Assembly (NCBI GenBank): GCA_010279815.1
Contig: QEOQ01000428.1
Coordinates: forward strand, 72,338 to 85,389
Direction: 5' to 3'
From: Brachionus plicatilis
Taxonomy: Eukaryota; Rotifera; Eurotatoria; Ploima; Brachionidae
Length of the DNA: 13,052 nt
Of the stretch, positions 1 to 7,295 are shown piece after piece. Position 1 is the stretch's first letter. Every line of letters starts with the position of its first letter. The position numbers and the translations under genes were made by a program. A model generated the notes under the pieces. That model was not told the DNA's origin and ran no database searches. It was given only the letters and a program-made list of their open reading frames with translations.

Positions 1-22
1 AGTTATGTTCATTGAATTTTCA

Positions 23-197
23 TTACGAGAAATCAAAAGTTGCTGGTTTTGGGTTTGCATCTTGATTCACTGCAAAATCTTCACTATTTTCACTTAGCTT
101 CGATGGTTTACCTATTTTACGTTTTTGCCCTATTGGTAAACATTTTTCTAGTAATTTTTAGATAAAAATGATAACAAATTTTATAGAATTTTTCAAA
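23..197 (-). pseudogene. Relic of a MULE-type transposase C-terminus (SWIM half-finger and basic tail)
   Basis: The minus strand has an open stretch at 157-23, 44 codons ending in TAA, that reads CLPIGQKRKIGKPSKL and then an acidic/polar tail. From memory, this resembles the basic AT-hook-like tail (xPIGxKRKRGRPxK) that follows the SWIM zinc finger in MULE-type transposases and FLYWCH-MULE proteins. Just upstream, in another frame (197-168), is FEKFYKICYH, which has the F-K-C-x-H spacing of the second half of a SWIM finger. The frame change and the shortened spacing between the two pieces indicate a decayed copy. No start codon or upstream transposase core lies inside the window on this strand. 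The family assignment rests on motif memory, not on an alignment. Confidence 0.4.
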
Positions 198-291
198 AAT
201 TTTATTCAACCTTTTGACACCATAGATCAACTAATGGTTTCTATATACTTTTAAACCAAGCTTAAAAGGTTAAGTCAAACTAAAGAATAGC

Positions 292-399
292 AAAATGAAC
301 AAAATGAGCAGAATGAATAAAATGAGCAGAATGAATAAAATGAGAAAAATGAATAAAATGAGAAAAATGAATAAAATGAGCAAAATGAATAAAATGAGT
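292..399. repeat. 9-bp microsatellite-like array, 12 copies
   Basis: Twelve uninterrupted 9-bp units of the form AAAATGARY, often alternating AAAATGAGC/AGA with AAAATGAAT/AGAATGAAT, so an 18-bp higher-order period is visible. The period is a multiple of three, so the minus strand reads as an open His/Phe/Ile-rich repeat peptide. I treat that reading frame as a by-product of the repeat and not as a gene. Confidence 0.9.
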
Positions 400-679
400 A
401 TAAAAATGATAACTCTTTTCATAGTAAGTCATATTAACAGCCATCGTCAATAGGTGTCCAGTCCGCTGTTTTTCCCCAGAGCCCCACATTTTTATATACA
501 GATTCTGAAACTAGAGAAAATTCTGAACAAAATGTAGGGACGACTTTTTTTATTTTCTCTTTTATTTTTCTTAAAAAAAGTGTTCAAAATGAGGCATTTT
601 TAAAAAAATTGAAAAAAATAAAGTTTATTGAAGGTTTAATCAAGTTTAATCAAAATTTATACTATTAAAGGAAATTTTA
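400..679. other. AT-rich spacer without a supported gene
   Basis: Apart from the possible transposase scrap at 437-487, I see no open frame, RNA gene or repeat of note here. The stretch is dominated by A and T runs. Confidence 0.6.
437..487 (-). pseudogene. Possible scrap of a DDE-type transposase
   Basis: The minus strand reads TADWTPIDDGC, a stop, YDLL, a second stop and KEL. This is reminiscent of the block around the last catalytic aspartate in pogo/Tigger-like DDE transposases (roughly D-W-x-Q-P-[IL]-D-x-G, followed by L-K). The segment is only 17 codons long and is broken immediately by stops. It is slightly richer in GC than its surroundings. Treat it as a hint only. Confidence 0.2.
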
Positions 680-941
680 AACTTTAGAATTGTATAGATT
701 AGCTAATGAGGTGTCTGAAAAGGTGCCATTTTGTCTATTTCGGAAGCAACAGCGATCGCTGCCGATTTAATTAAAATTAATTAATTAAAATGACCGGTCC
801 ACCCATAGAATTTGCCGTTCCTATGCAATATTTGCCGTTCTTTCATGTGAATTAGGCGGCTCAATGAAAAATTAGCCGTTCCATTAACCAAGTGGCACCT
901 TTTCAGACACCTCATTAGCTAATCTATCCAATTCTAAAGTT
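680..941. mobile_element. 262-bp inverted-repeat (MITE-like) element
   Basis: The left arm (680-728) and right arm (893-941) are 49-bp inverted repeats with a single mismatch (T at 692 against the G expected from the right arm). They end internally in AAGGTGCCA/TGGCACCTT. The 164-bp interior is too short for a transposase, so any mobility would depend on a source element elsewhere. The interior holds the palindrome AGCGATCGCT (751-760), ACCGGT, and a repeated decamer TTTGCCGTTC at 811-820 and 831-840 with a variant at 872-881, followed by GGCGGC at 855-860. The same TTTGCCGTTCT...TTA(G)GCGGC arrangement recurs in the Rab intron at about 9934-9964. No convincing target-site duplication was found at the edges. 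Confidence 0.8.
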
Positions 942-1522
942 ATAAGGCATAAGTTTTCCCTTCAATTTCAATTTGTTTTGGAATATCATCTAGACTTTTC
1001 TAAATCTATCATTATTGACTCCAAGTTTACCATTTCCATTTTTATTTCTTATTAAGTTTTAACCCTCTTAACTTGTTATTATACATTTAGTGCTTATTCA
1101 GAGACTATATGAGACTATTTTCGCATGGTAAGCAAAAAAAGGAATCAAGATTATATTTTTTAATTTTTTTCAGTAATAGTATCAAAATAAAGTCTGTTCC
1201 AGTGAATAATGTTTTTTTAATAAGCTTGATCTTTTTTAAAAAATTGAAGGATTTATCATTGATCCTTTGACAACAAAAAAATTTTGGAAAAGTTTTTTTT
1301 ATGTCGAATAAAACTTCTCTACACTAAATTTTTTGGTCAGTTTTAAATAAAATATATATCTTGACCCGTTTTTTTTGGAGCGAAAATTGCCCATAAAAAT
1401 GCACAACCTCTTTAAAGAAAATTTGCACTAGCTAACTTGATGTTATAAATATTTTGCTTTTATTCATTTTCTTTTTAAATTAATAATAATATTTTGAAGT
1501 TTTGAAATAAAATTATTAAAAA
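942..1522. other. AT-rich spacer upstream of PHYH
   Basis: No gene supported. TATA-like strings (ATATATAT near 1351, TTATAAATA near 1443) lie within 180 bp of the PHYH start, but in such AT-rich sequence they are weak evidence for a promoter. An in-frame TAA at 1517-1519 sits directly before the PHYH start codon. Confidence 0.5.
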
Positions 1523-2464
1523 ATGAAGTTTATTCTAAAAATTTTGAGACCCACCCTGACGCCAAAAGTCCCTCTAAGGTCCAATTCAATTTTGACTAAG
1601 GAACAACTGGAAGATTATGACAAAAAAGGCTTTATTGTAATTAAAAATCTAATTTCAAATGAAAATTTGGAAAAGTTTCGGAATAGATTTCAGAAAATAT
1701 GCGCTGAAAAAATTCGCTCTCCAGGCATGACTGTGATGAAAGATGTTTCCATAGCAAAGTCTGAGTTTGTTCAAGGTGAAAAAGCCATTACCAAAGTGCA
1801 AGACTTTTGCTACGATGACGAACTATTCGAATACTGTTGTCTCCCTGAAATGGTCAAGTATATTCAAAGCATTATTGGGCCGAATTTAATGGCCATGCAT
1901 ACAATGTTGATTAACAAACCACCGGACACTGGTCTATTGACATCTAGACACCCATTACATCAAGATTTGTACTATTTTCCATTTCGTCCAGCTGATAAAA
2001 TAGTTGCTTCATGGACTGCGATGGAGAACATAAACAAACAAAATGGTTGTTTGGTGGTGATACCTGGGAGTCACAAAACTGGAGAGTTGCTGGAGCACGG
2101 ATACCCTGATTGGGAGGGTGGAGTAAACAAAATGTATTATGGCATTCAGAATATTGATGTGGATAAGGTCGATTTGGTTCATTTGATTATGGAAAAAGGT
2201 GATACAGTTTTATTTCATCCTCTTTTGATACATGGCAGTGGGGCAAACAGAACTGATGGATTTAGAAAAGCGATTTCTTGTCATTATGCAGCAAGTGAGT
2301 GCGAGTACATTGATGTGACTGGTACTGTTCAAGAAGCTTTTAAAAACGAGGTGGAAAAATTGGCAAATAAAAAATTCGGTTTACCATCTGATCAAAAAAT
2401 AAATATTAATGACATATGGAGATTTAAATCGAGACTCGTGAGTGGAAAAAAAATTAATTTATAA
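1523..2464 (+). CDS. PHYH: Phytanoyl-CoA 2-hydroxylase (phytanoyl-CoA dioxygenase)
   Basis: This is a 313-residue, single-exon Fe(II)/2-oxoglutarate-dependent dioxygenase. The family hydroxylates phytanoyl-CoA and other 3-methyl-branched acyl-CoAs at C2, the first step of alpha-oxidation, normally in peroxisomes. The iron ligands are visible as H146-x-D148 in [13 protein letters not shown] and H237 in [11 protein letters not shown]248 in [10 protein letters not shown] sits 11 residues later, where 2-oxoglutarate binds. Long family blocks are intact: KVQDF (91-95), [13 protein letters not shown] (123-135), [12 protein letters not shown] (174-185), WEGGVNKM (197-204) and MEKGDTV (223-229). An in-frame TAA two codons upstream fixes the ATG unless a spliced exon exists. 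The vertebrate PTS2 signal is not seen, and the C-terminus (INL) is not PTS1; the first 26 residues are basic with no acidic residue. The lack of introns contrasts with its neighbours. Confidence 0.95.
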   Translation: MKFILKILRPTLTPKVPLRSNSILTKEQLEDYDKKGFIVIKNLISNENLEKFRNRFQKICAEKIRSPGMTVMKDVSIAKSEFVQGEKAITKVQDFCYDDELFEYCCLPEMVKYIQSIIGPNLMAMHTMLINKPPDTGLLTSRHPLHQDLYYFPFRPADKIVASWTAMENINKQNGCLVVIPGSHKTGELLEHGYPDWEGGVNKMYYGIQNIDVDKVDLVHLIMEKGDTVLFHPLLIHGSGANRTDGFRKAISCHYAASECEYIDVTGTVQEAFKNEVEKLANKKFGLPSDQKININDIWRFKSRLVSGKKINL

Positions 2465-2472
2465 AATTTTTT

Positions 2473-2478
2473 AATAAA
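2473..2478 (+). promoter_or_regulatory. Candidate poly(A) signal of PHYH
   Basis: AATAAA begins 9 nt after the PHYH stop codon. This is close but usable, and a very short 3' UTR would result. In AT-rich DNA such a hexamer is common, so other downstream sites are possible. Confidence 0.4.
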
Positions 2479-2776
2479 AGTAAATTATTTAATTGTTTCC
2501 CATACAAATTTGTTTATCTGTATCACATTAAGAATACATTAAAAGTTTTTATGGTTTCGATTTATAAATTATCTTAAACTGTAAGAGTACACTATTCAGG
2601 CTGTTAAAGATAAAAACAATAACAAAACAATTCAATTTAACAATTAATTAGGAAAGAAACCTAAAAAATTAATTTAAATATAAGATTATAAAATTGTATT
2701 TAAGGAAAAAAATTATCATTTATAATATTAACAAAACATGGATTAAAAACAAAAGAAATTAAGAAAATAAAATAAG

Positions 2777-3173
2777 GAATTATTAGGAATTTTATATGAT
2801 TCCTGGTCAGAATCATAAAAACAATTTGATTAGTTCATCGTGCTATTTTTAGGTCCATCTTGGTCAATAAAATGAAAGAATCTTTCAATACCAGAAATTG
2901 AAACATTTGAATTATTAGGAATTTTATATGATTCCTGATCAGAATCATAAAAACAATTTGATAAGTTCATCGTGCTATTTTTAGGTCCATCTTGGTCAAT
3001 AAACTGAAAGAATCTTTCAATACCAGAAATTGATACATTTGAATTATTAGGAATTTTATATGATTCCTGGTCAGAATCATAAAAACAATTTGATAAGTTC
3101 ATCGTGCTATTTTTAGGTCCATCTTGGTCAATAAAATGAAAGAATCTTTCAATACCAGAAATTGACATAATTG
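2777..3173. repeat. 132-bp tandem repeat, three copies
   Basis: Copies start at 2777, 2909 and 3041 with an exact 132-bp period, and the third copy decays near 3166-3173. Within the aligned units I count only four substitution sites: G/A in CCTGRTCAG, T/A in GATWAG, A/C in AAAMTG, and A/T near the junction. The near identity means recent duplication or homogenisation. Since 132 is 44 x 3, the minus-strand reading frame passes through every junction. Confidence 0.95.
2830..3168 (-). CDS. Hypothetical 44-residue tandem-repeat protein (112 aa)
   Basis: I do not recognise this protein. Starting at ATG 3168, which falls at the edge of the repeat array, it contains two complete 44-residue units and part of a third. 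Each unit begins SISGIERFF(H/Q)FIDQDG, continues with PKNSTMNLSNCFYDSD and ends QESYKIPNNSNV; it is polar with acidic clusters, and I see no signal peptide or membrane segment. Differences between copies are two silent, one His/Gln, and one TTA-to-TAA change that ends the frame in the leftmost copy at 2830-2832. Beyond that stop the same frame continues for another 32 codons. The open frame also extends upstream past the ATG to about 3213, but without another ATG. It could be a lineage-specific gene, an exon of one, or a noncoding repeat whose frame is open by chance; expression evidence is absent. Confidence 0.3.
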   Translation of the reverse strand: MSISGIERFFHFIDQDGPKNSTMNLSNCFYDSDQESYKIPNNSNVSISGIERFFQFIDQDGPKNSTMNLSNCFYDSDQESYKIPNNSNVSISGIERFFHFIDQDGPKNSTMN

Positions 3174-3649
3174 AATAATATTGATACTTCTTTTTCTTTT
3201 CTGAGTTATCCAATATTTTCTTTTATTGCTTTTTTAGACTCGTTTTAATTTTAGCTTAGTCTTTTTTCAAATTGTTTTTTATATTTTGTTTTTAGGGTCT
3301 TAAGCACATTTTTATTTTAAATTTTTTTCCTTGGTATAAGTATTGCCTAGCTTTTTTTAATAGATTTCCTTTTTTTGTCTTTTTTTTTATTTTTTAATTT
3401 TTTTCCTTTTACTTTTTATAACTTTTCCTATATGATAATTTTAATTTTCTTTTTTACCTTTTCTTCATTATTAATAATGAGTAATTTAAAATTTTTATTT
3501 GAGACAAATTTTTAGCTTTCCATTTTGCTGTTCTTTTTTGCCTATGTGTCATTTTTAAATTTAAAATAAAAATATTTTTTCAACTAAACATGTACTTCAA
3601 ATATCAAAAAATTTAATTTTATTTAGAAAATTTTAACCAAGTCTTAAGT
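3174..3649. other. T-rich spacer between the repeat array and ALG5
   Basis: About 480 bp with long T runs on the plus strand and no supported ORF, RNA gene or repeat. It should contain the ALG5 promoter, but no specific element stands out. Confidence 0.5.
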
Positions 3650-5053
3650 ATGTTGGACTGCTCCTGTTGGAAAATTTTATCGTGGGTCTTTCTGGCAATC
3701 ATGATCACAGTTTTTTTAGTACCCTTCAATTTATTAACTTAAATAAATTTTTCATCTAAAAAATTAGTTCAAAAGAATTATGAGAGCTATTTCAATTCCC
3801 TTTTCCCAGCTCACCCAGACCGAGAACGAACAATTTTTCTTAGATCCGAACACAAATAAAAAAACTAAATTTCCGTCCATTATGAGCAAATCCAGTCTCT
3901 ATTTGTCGATAATAGTACCTAGCTACAATGAACAAGTTCGCTGTAGGTAAGCTTTTTTAAAAGAAAACCTGTGTCTATCTTTTTTGTTTCCTCTAGTGCC
4001 TGTAATGCTTGACGAAGCTTTTGAATATCTTGAAAAAAGAAAAGTCTTTTTTGGAAAAAAAAAAAAAATTTCAATTTAATCTTTACTTTTTCTAGAAAAT
4101 TGATTCTGAATTTACCTACGAGATTATTGTGGTTGATGACGGAAGCAGGGATGATACATCAAAGGTGAATTCATTCAAGTTTTCACAATTAAATTAATTT
4201 TTTGTTGCCCAGGTTGCCTTGGAATATGCAAAAAAATATACTACCGATGTTGTAAGGGTATTGACCCAAGATTTTAATCGCGGTAAGGGAGGTGCAGTTA
4301 GAATGGTATTAAATAAAAATTAAATAAAAAATTTTTTTAAATTTATTTATTTTAATAATTTAGGGTGTTGTGAAGAGTAGAGGTAAACTTATTTTATTTG
4401 CTGATGCAGATGGAGCCTCTAAATTCAGTGATTTTGAGAGACTGGAAAAAATTGTCAAAACCAATTGCTCTTCTTTGGAAGTAAACTTTTGTTTAGAAAA
4501 AAAATTTCTAAATCTAGGAAATAATTTTTTTTTCTAAATAGGATGATAAAATTGTTGTTTGTGGATCTAGAAGACATTTGGAAAAAGATTCAATAGCAAA
4601 GGTAAGAGAATTTAAGAATTTTAATTCAAATTTTAGCTAATTTTGTAGAGGTCATTATTCCGAACATTTTTGATGCATGGATTTCATTTCCTAGTTTGGT
4701 TTTTGTGTGTGAAAGGAGTCCGTGATACTCAGTGCGGTTTCAAATTATTGACAAGACCAGCCGCATTGCAGACTTTTTCCAATCTGCACGTTTTAAGATG
4801 GTAAACACATTAATTGATTTTTCCAAAAAGTAAATCTTCCATTCAAAGGGCTTTCGATGTAGATTTGTTATATATTGCTCAATATTTGAAAATTCCAATT
4901 TTTGAAGTAGACATCAATTGGCATGAATGCGAAGGATCAAAAATAACTTTTGGCAGCTACATTCAGATGGGCTTAGATCTTTTGTCCATTAGATTGCACT
5001 ATTTATTCGGTGCTTGGAAGATTGACGCCAACTATCGGCCAGAAAACATTTAA
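3650..5053 (+). CDS. ALG5: Dolichyl-phosphate beta-glucosyltransferase
   Basis: This enzyme transfers glucose from UDP-glucose to dolichyl phosphate on the ER membrane; the product donates the glucoses of the N-glycan precursor. Nine exons join to 314 residues (human protein about 324): 3650-3718, 3810-3942, 3997-4043, 4096-4164, 4213-4305, 4364-4480, 4542-4601, 4649-4800, 4849-5053. All introns are GT..AG and 47-91 bp. Exon 1 encodes a hydrophobic anchor (residues 9-23). The GT-A family 2 domain follows: IIVPSYNE (57-64), VVDDGS (95-100), RGKGGA (129-134), the DxD motif in ADADGA (150-155), GSRRHLEK (184-191), RDTQCGFK (221-228) and [13 protein letters not shown] (246-258). Exon 1 is inferred: its phase-0 end at GTACCC fits the strong acceptor TTTTCCCAG at 3801-3809. 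The alternative ATG at 3780 would drop the anchor. The intron-2 donor is taken as CGCT|GTAGGT because it restores [10 protein letters not shown]. Confidence 0.94.
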
Positions 5054-5163
5054 TTTTTAGCTAGCTTTCACCAAATTGAGGAACTTTTTTTGCCGAATTA
5101 TTTATCTTGCTTTGTTATCGTTTTTTGAATCATTTGATAAAATTTATTTAGTACAAAGAATCG

Positions 5164-5169
5164 AATAAA
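5164..5169 (+). promoter_or_regulatory. Candidate poly(A) signal of ALG5
   Basis: AATAAA lies 111 nt after the ALG5 stop codon, in AT-rich sequence, at a normal distance for a short 3' UTR. Confidence 0.5.
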
Positions 5170-5761
5170 ACAATATTTAAAAAATTTTGATTTTTTAAGC
5201 TTCAAGGCTCATTAACAGGCTATTAATTTTAGAAATTTATTAAATTAACCTGTTAGTTCTGGAAACCTTTGTTTTTTAATAAAAATGATTTAAATTTTTG
5301 GAAAAAAAAAGTTCGCGAATTTTAAGGCTTAAATTTTTAAAAAATTTTAAAATGTAAACTCTCTAAATTTTTGATTAGGTTTTTAAAAAATATTTTAATG
5401 GCTCTAATTAAATCGCATTTTAGCTTGCTTTCAAAAAAAATAAAATAATTTTCAATAATATATTCAATTCCAATGGTGTCCGACACCTAAAAAAAATCAA
5501 ATTTAAAAATAAAAATATTAAATAAAATAAAAATCAAACAAAAAAATATTGTCAAGTAAAAAAGAAGAAAATAAAAAAGATTAAATATGGTAAAACAGTG
5601 TAAATGTTTATAATGTGAATTCGGTGACGAAATTTGAAATTTCGTTATACCTCTTTTGTTTTTGAATTTTTTTTAACAAGCCTTATGTTCTTATAGATCT
5701 TGAGGAGAGAAATTTGAATATAAAATAAAATCTTTAACTTTTTTTGAGCCTCTTTTTTTTA
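5170..5761. other. AT-rich spacer with small palindromes
   Basis: No gene is supported. Two compact dyads stand out from the A/T runs: GGTGTC-C-GACACC at 5475-5487 and ACGAAATTT-G-AAATTTCGT at 5627-5645. Their function is unknown. Confidence 0.5.
5627..5645. repeat. Perfect 19-bp dyad (9-bp arms)
   Basis: ACGAAATTT and AAATTTCGT are exact inverted repeats around one G. It could be a protein-binding dyad, a transposon end or chance; no context decides. Confidence 0.5.
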
Positions 5762-5887
5762 GTTAAAGTTATTTTCCGGCCATTTCGATGAATATCGGTC
5801 AAATAAGTAATTTTGTTTGTCCACTTTTTTCTCTTTCATGTTAGATGCTTGCTCTAACCTAATTAGATCATTGAATTCCCCATATCT
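5762..5887 (-). other. Coding-like segment of unknown origin (42 codons)
   Basis: Between two stops, the minus strand is open for 42 codons and has a protein-like composition (stretches RYGEFNDLIRLEQ and NYLFDRYSSKWPENN), richer in Asp, Glu, Trp, Pro and Gln than translated A/T-rich spacer. It has no initiating context, and I do not recognise the family. It may be another transposon relic or a chance ORF. Confidence 0.25.
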
Positions 5888-6344
5888 TTAATAGTAAAAA
5901 AAAAAAATTTTTTAAATTTTTAGTTGTCCTTGGACGTGTCCAGCTAAATGTGTTATTTTTAGGTGTAATTAGGCTATTAAGGTTTCACCTAAAAACCCAA
6001 AAATCTCACCTAATAAACCTCAGAACAGCAGCACTGTACGTAAAAATAATTCTTTTGTTAGCAAAAAAAAATGAAACTTCCAACATACTGTAAAAAGTGG
6101 TTCAAGCAGTCAAACTGATTTATTTCCAAGATCTGAATAAGCGTAAAATTGGGTTATTTAATGGAAGAAAATCTAGCTTAACTTGTGACAAATTCAAAAA
6201 ATTTACATATGGTTTTCAGTTGAAAAGAAATCTTTGCAAAAATTTTGAAAAACGCTACAGATTGCAAAAATAAATTTATTTTATCATTTTTTTATACTTT
6301 CAAAAAAAATTCAGTCTAGATTTAAGTTTAAAAAAATTTTTTTA
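5888..6344. other. AT-rich spacer with one stem-loop
   Basis: Apart from the inverted repeat at 5956-5995, no structure or coding frame could be supported. The stretch lies 3' of the reverse-transcriptase relic on the minus strand and could hold its unrecognisable remainder. Confidence 0.4.
5956..5995. repeat. Stem-loop with 10-bp perfect arms
   Basis: TTTTTAGGTG (5956-5965) pairs exactly with CACCTAAAAA (5986-5995) across a 20-nt loop. A further CACCTAA at about 6007 repeats half of it. It lies 900 bp past ALG5 and is not obviously a terminator. Confidence 0.6.
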
Positions 6345-6542
6345 AATTTCAAGAATTAAAGAAAAAATCTTTTTTTTAAAATAAATTGTGACTTTGTCTG
6401 TATTTATTTAAATTAATTTATTTATTTCGTTAATGTACTTATTAATCGTGTTTTCGAGATTTTCTTTCTTGTTAAAAATAAAAAATGTAACCAAATCATC
6501 TGCAAAAAGAAGAGAGTATTGGCAGTTTATTTTTGTTTCTTT
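6345..6542 (-). pseudogene. Non-LTR (LINE-like) reverse transcriptase relic
   Basis: The minus strand reads CQYSLLFADDLVTFFIF at 6524-6474, which carries the catalytic F/Y-A-D-D box of reverse transcriptases (ADD codons at 6503-6495) and the hydrophobic strand after it. It continues with a helix-like NKKENLENTINKYINEINKL, then a stop at 6408-6410, and in the same frame INTDKVTIYFKKK, which resembles the motif after the W-K-W-x-L-K segment of LINE enzymes. The usual tryptophan-rich segment is missing, so about 8-10 residues seem deleted. There is an in-frame stop on each side, and the finger and palm regions before the ADD box are not recognisable. It is a dead fragment of the palm domain, most likely from a 5'-truncated or eroded LINE insertion. 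Confidence 0.7.
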
Positions 6543-7295
6543 TTATATAAACAGTTTTCATTTATTACTTTAATTAAATAAATGTGATTTATAAAAAATA
6601 GTAAAAACAAAAAATACAATTTGAAATCTTCATCTTTTTATAATTCCATTATTTTATTTAGATTTTATTAAAAAAAAATTCTTTTATTTTTAATTTCAGC
6701 TATAAAAGCAGCGCAAAGTACTTCCTTAGTTTATAATTCTATGATCTATGAATCTAAATTTCTAGTTAAATTTAAAATTATACTCTTATCTATGATTTAG
6801 TGATTTGGAAATTTAAATAATTTTGAGGAAGCTTAAGAGTGAATAATAAAGATCTGAAATTGGTGCTGGAAAAAATCATTAGAAAATTTTTTTTTTATTA
6901 TCTAAAACTGGTTTGAAAGTGGAAATTTTGATTTAAAAAATTTTATTTTCAATGAATTATATTAAAAACCTATTTTTCTTTATCAAACTTCAAATTTTTT
7001 AAAAAGAAAATTTATTTTAAAAAATATTTAGAAAAATTTTATTCAAACAAAAAAATGGGAAATTTTTCATCTAACCTAAAAATTTCACTCACTCTTTATC
7101 AAATTAGTCACATTGCAATTTTTCATAAAATTTGAAGAAAGGCAATGTAACTTAGATTTTGGAGTCTGAGTAGGCAAAAAAATTCGAAAACATTATTAAC
7201 ATAAAAATTGAATCATAAATTTGAAATGTTTAAAAAAGTTAAAGAAAAAAGGCATATTTTAAAAATAAATTTTTAATCAAATAAAATATAAGGCC
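6543..7295. other. AT-rich upstream region of the Rab gene
   Basis: No coding frame is supported. A TATA-box-like TATAAAAG occurs at 6701-6708 in a locally less AT-rich patch (CTATAAAAGCAGCGC), 588 bp before the Rab ATG. It could mark a promoter with a long or spliced 5' UTR, or be chance. Confidence 0.4.

Noticed and set aside
280..489. 69-codon minus-strand ORF rich in His, Phe and Ile
   Set aside because: More than half is the translated 9-bp microsatellite, and the remaining codons are a different frame from the possible transposase scrap. No independent support for a gene.
990..1058. Minus-strand peptide with GKLGVNNDRFRKV, slightly like the start of a FLYWCH domain
   Set aside because: Only 22 codons between stops and no W-x-C or second Cys follows; too little to support.
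3169..3213. Upstream extension of the repeat ORF (DNSEKKKKYQYYSI)
   Set aside because: The first codon is TTG, not ATG, and eukaryotic starts are ATG with few exceptions. I used ATG 3168; the extension would only count if it were a spliced exon.
3780..3809. ATG at 3780 as the ALG5 start
   Set aside because: It reads in frame but gives a protein without the N-terminal anchor typical of ALG5, and it lies inside what looks like an intron ending in a strong acceptor.
6701..6708. TATAAAAG as a definite Rab promoter
   Set aside because: It is 588 bp from the ATG with no transcript evidence, and TATA-like strings are common in this composition.
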